DNA from: an uncultured Lachnospiraceae bacterium
Lineage (GTDB): Bacteria; Bacillota_A; Clostridia; Lachnospirales; Lachnospiraceae
Assembly: GCA_947302185.1 (NCBI GenBank)
Contig: CAMYVI010000138.1
Location: forward strand, 1-6,830
Direction of reading: 5' to 3'
DNA length: 6,830 nt
Every line of letters starts with the position of its first letter. The first letter of the stretch is position 1. The translations under genes and the position numbers were made by a program. Shown in pieces: positions 4,988 to 6,830 of this stretch. The notes under the pieces were generated by a model. It did not search any database. It was given only the letters and a program-made list of their open reading frames with translations, and had not been told where the DNA came from.

Positions 4988-6830
4988 TTATTTTACTTTA
5001 GTCATGAACCACTTCTGCGCGCCGGTCGATGCCGGTTTCTTTGCGACAATATTCGTACCGTTCGTTGCCGAGTTGCCGGAGAGATGGAGCACGTACCCGC
5101 CGGCATTAACCAGCTTATACGTTCCGTCAGACTGCTTCGTGAACTTCCATCTCTGTTCATTTAAGCCTCCCCACTTCTTTTGAACGACGTTAGATTCGGC
5201 ATTCGGACTTACGGCTGTAATTACCATTCCGGATTTCAAATTGACGAATCTATAATAACCGCCGCCGCTGTACAGCGCCGTAAATTTTTGTTCCGGCAAA
5301 TCGGAAAACTTATATAAATTCACATTTGCGCCTTCCTTAACGGAAGCACCGTTGATATTGACAGCATAAGTCTTATCTTTCGACGCACGGATCGCATAGG
5401 TTCCTTTATATGGCGTCTTGACCGGGTCGGCAGCGGCAAAATAGAACCTCTGCAGACCGGAACTGGCAGATGTCTGCATGCTGAGAGTTGTGCCCTTTGC
5501 TGCAGAAGCGTCGGACATTGCGATGGACAGACCGGTCACGGCACTCTTGATTGCAAATGAGTTATCGGATTTCTTCTCGAGCTTCCAGTTCTGCATCGGC
5601 TTCGTAGTCTGCTCGTATAATACAAGTCCTTTTCCGACTTCTTTACTGTTCTGCTGAATGGCAAGAGCCAGCTCGCACTTCGCGTTAATGAACTTCCAGG
5701 AACCGTCCGAATTCTTTTTTGCCACGAACCGCATAGCTTCGGAAGCACTTCGATCCGTAATGTAGACTTTGGTATTGTTGACCATTTTTCCGGAATAAGC
5801 ACACACCGCAGTTTCCGAATTATTCTTCGGAATCAGCTGATAAGTTCCTCCGTCTGTGATAGAAGACACGCAGTCCACAATTTCGAAAGTCTTCACTTTT
5901 ATTCCGCCGTAATTCCCGATACCTTCAATTTCCAGACGTGCAGTTCCCGGATACAGATTGTCATAGAAGAAATATGTGTAGTCTACATCCGGAGTGAGAA
6001 CTTTACCGTTATATGTGACGGTAAAAGCCGGTTGAATCGAAGAGGCGGTATATCCGTAAGAAAGACTTATTCCCGATACGACTGCTTTGGAAATGTCTTT
6101 AAACGGCTTATTTCTCAGCACAATGCTTTTCGTAAGCTTCGGAAGAAGCGAATAGCTTTTTCCGTCGCCATCATACATGGTCTTGGGAAGCCCGGCGTCA
6201 AGGGTATTGACCTTAGGAGTCCGCAATTCCACGAGACCGGAGCAACCCGTAATGAATCCGTCATTTTTCATATCCGTGTCTTCGACCGCGGACGTATCAA
6301 AACTGCTGAGATCCAGCTTCTTCAGGCTGCTGCAGTTATTGAACATGCCTGACATCTCGGTGGCATTGGATGTATCGAAATTTTTTAAGTACAGCTCTTC
6401 CAGCGCCGAGCAGTAACTGAACATGTTCAAAAAATTCTTCACATTAGAAGTGTCAAAATAAAGTGTCGATATATATTTCAGTTTTCCGCACATCTGGAAC
6501 ATGGCTCCCATGGATGTCACCTTCGACGTGTTAAAATCACCGAAATACAATTGCTCCAGTTCATAGCATCTGGCAAACATATACGTCATATCCGTAACAT
6601 TTGATGTGACGAAGCCGGCAACATTCAATTCCTTAAGGCTGCCGCACTCATAGAACATGCTCACCATTTTCGTGACCTTCTTTGTATCGAAAGAATATAC
6701 ATTCAGATTTTCCAGGCTGCCGCACTTATAGAACATAGAGCTCATGTCCTTAACATTCGATGTATTGAAACTGTCGAGATCTACATCTGTCAGTGAATAG
6801 CATCTGCTGAACATTCCCTTCATATCCTGT
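4988..6830 (-). CDS. BspA-like surface protein with 26-residue repeats and two ricin-type beta-trefoil domains (partial, 5' end outside)
   Basis: The frame is open to the right edge and the first ATG (6823) lies inside a repeat, so the true start and any signal peptide are outside; 611 residues are counted from that Met. Residues 1-200 are BspA-like repeats (PF03382/TIGR02167 type, 26-residue period, consensus like FDTSNVTDMSGMFYGCSSLKEL): one partial unit, six full ones, and a last unit with a four-residue insertion. Residues about 245-316 form a beta-sandwich Ig-like domain of the kind seen in clostridial surface proteins (YNGKVLTPDVDYTYFF...GIGNYGG...KTFEI). Two beta-trefoils follow (about 324-462 and 472-608), each with three QxW-type motifs: AMRF 363-366, QNW 411-413, QRF 458-460, QKF 512-514, QRW 557-559, QKW 603-605. 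The family acts at the cell surface or is secreted, in adhesion or glycan binding; the ligand is unknown. No cell-wall anchor is present at the C-terminus, so anchoring, if any, is N-terminal. Confidence 0.88.
   Translation of the reverse strand, partial: QDMKGMFSRCYSLTDVDLDSFNTSNVKDMSSMFYKCGSLENLNVYSFDTKKVTKMVSMFYECGSLKELNVAGFVTSNVTDMTYMFARCYELEQLYFGDFNTSKVTSMGAMFQMCGKLKYISTLYFDTSNVKNFLNMFSYCSALEELYLKNFDTSNATEMSGMFNNCSSLKKLDLSSFDTSAVEDTDMKNDGFITGCSGLVELRTPKVNTLDAGLPKTMYDGDGKSYSLLPKLTKSIVLRNKPFKDISKAVVSGISLSYGYTASSIQPAFTVTYNGKVLTPDVDYTYFFYDNLYPGTARLEIEGIGNYGGIKVKTFEIVDCVSSITDGGTYQLIPKNNSETAVCAYSGKMVNNTKVYITDRSASEAMRFVAKKNSDGSWKFINAKCELALAIQQNSKEVGKGLVLYEQTTKPMQNWKLEKKSDNSFAIKSAVTGLSIAMSDASAAKGTTLSMQTSASSGLQRFYFAAADPVKTPYKGTYAIRASKDKTYAVNINGASVKEGANVNLYKFSDLPEQKFTALYSGGGYYRFVNLKSGMVITAVSPNAESNVVQKKWGGLNEQRWKFTKQSDGTYKLVNAGGYVLHLSGNSATNGTNIVAKKPASTGAQKWFMTKVK
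6302..6769 (-). repeat. Six tandem 78-bp units encoding BspA-like 26-residue repeats
   Basis: Six units of exactly 26 codons lie in register without indels, each beginning with F-[NDV]-T and holding an M-F-x(2)-C core followed by L-x(2)-L. A partial unit flanks them toward the right edge, and a degenerate unit with a four-residue insertion begins at 6301. The units are clearly diverged at DNA level, so the array is old rather than freshly expanded, apart from what may lie beyond the edge. Confidence 0.85.

Noticed and set aside
6302..6769. CRISPR-like or satellite repeat array
   Set aside because: The 78-bp period is a coding repeat of 26 residues with diverged DNA and no spacers.

Overview
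The window looks like chromosomal DNA of a gut-type Firmicute, most likely Clostridia/Lachnospiraceae. Support: strong AGGAGG-type ribosome binding sites, an ECF-type QueT transporter, lipoproteins with a GCG-type lipobox, a sugar ABC transporter of the ribose/galactose class, and a BspA-like surface protein with 26-residue repeats. Base composition looks balanced. The genus cannot be fixed from sequence alone. All genes but one lie on the minus strand, so the window is best read from right to left.

Right part (2513-6830, minus strand): first comes the 3' two thirds of a large surface protein that runs off the right edge. It has BspA-like 26-residue repeats, an Ig-like domain and two ricin-type beta-trefoils. 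Next is a secreted lipoprotein 5'-nucleotidase of the UshA class, then queT, the membrane component for uptake of a queuosine precursor. A perfect 14-bp inverted repeat sits in the 101-bp gap before queT. The spacing (52 and 101 bp) and the absence of a clear terminator would allow co-transcription, but this is not shown.

Middle (1761-2507): an HD-domain phosphohydrolase gene on the plus strand ends 5 bp from the convergent queT stop. A 177-bp divergent intergenic region holds a good minus-strand promoter for the next gene.

Left part (1-1760, minus strand): an SRAP-family (YedK/HMCES-like) DNA-protein crosslink gene runs straight into a sugar-binding lipoprotein gene that has lost its start and signal peptide. 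The mature protein is intact from its lipobox cysteine, but a stop codon lies immediately before it, and the last ~26 codons of the SRAP reading frame are read from the 5' end of the sugar-binding gene in another frame. This is the most notable anomaly: a deletion/rearrangement junction or an assembly join near 1158-1170. Downstream, after a long imperfect hairpin typical of the gap behind a binding-protein gene, the first codons of a further transporter gene, probably the permease, start at 44 and leave the window.

No RNA gene, CRISPR array, insertion sequence or phage gene was seen. No clearly new multi-gene system is visible; the unusual items are the junction, the two intergenic hairpins, the nucleotidase-queT pairing and the surface protein architecture.
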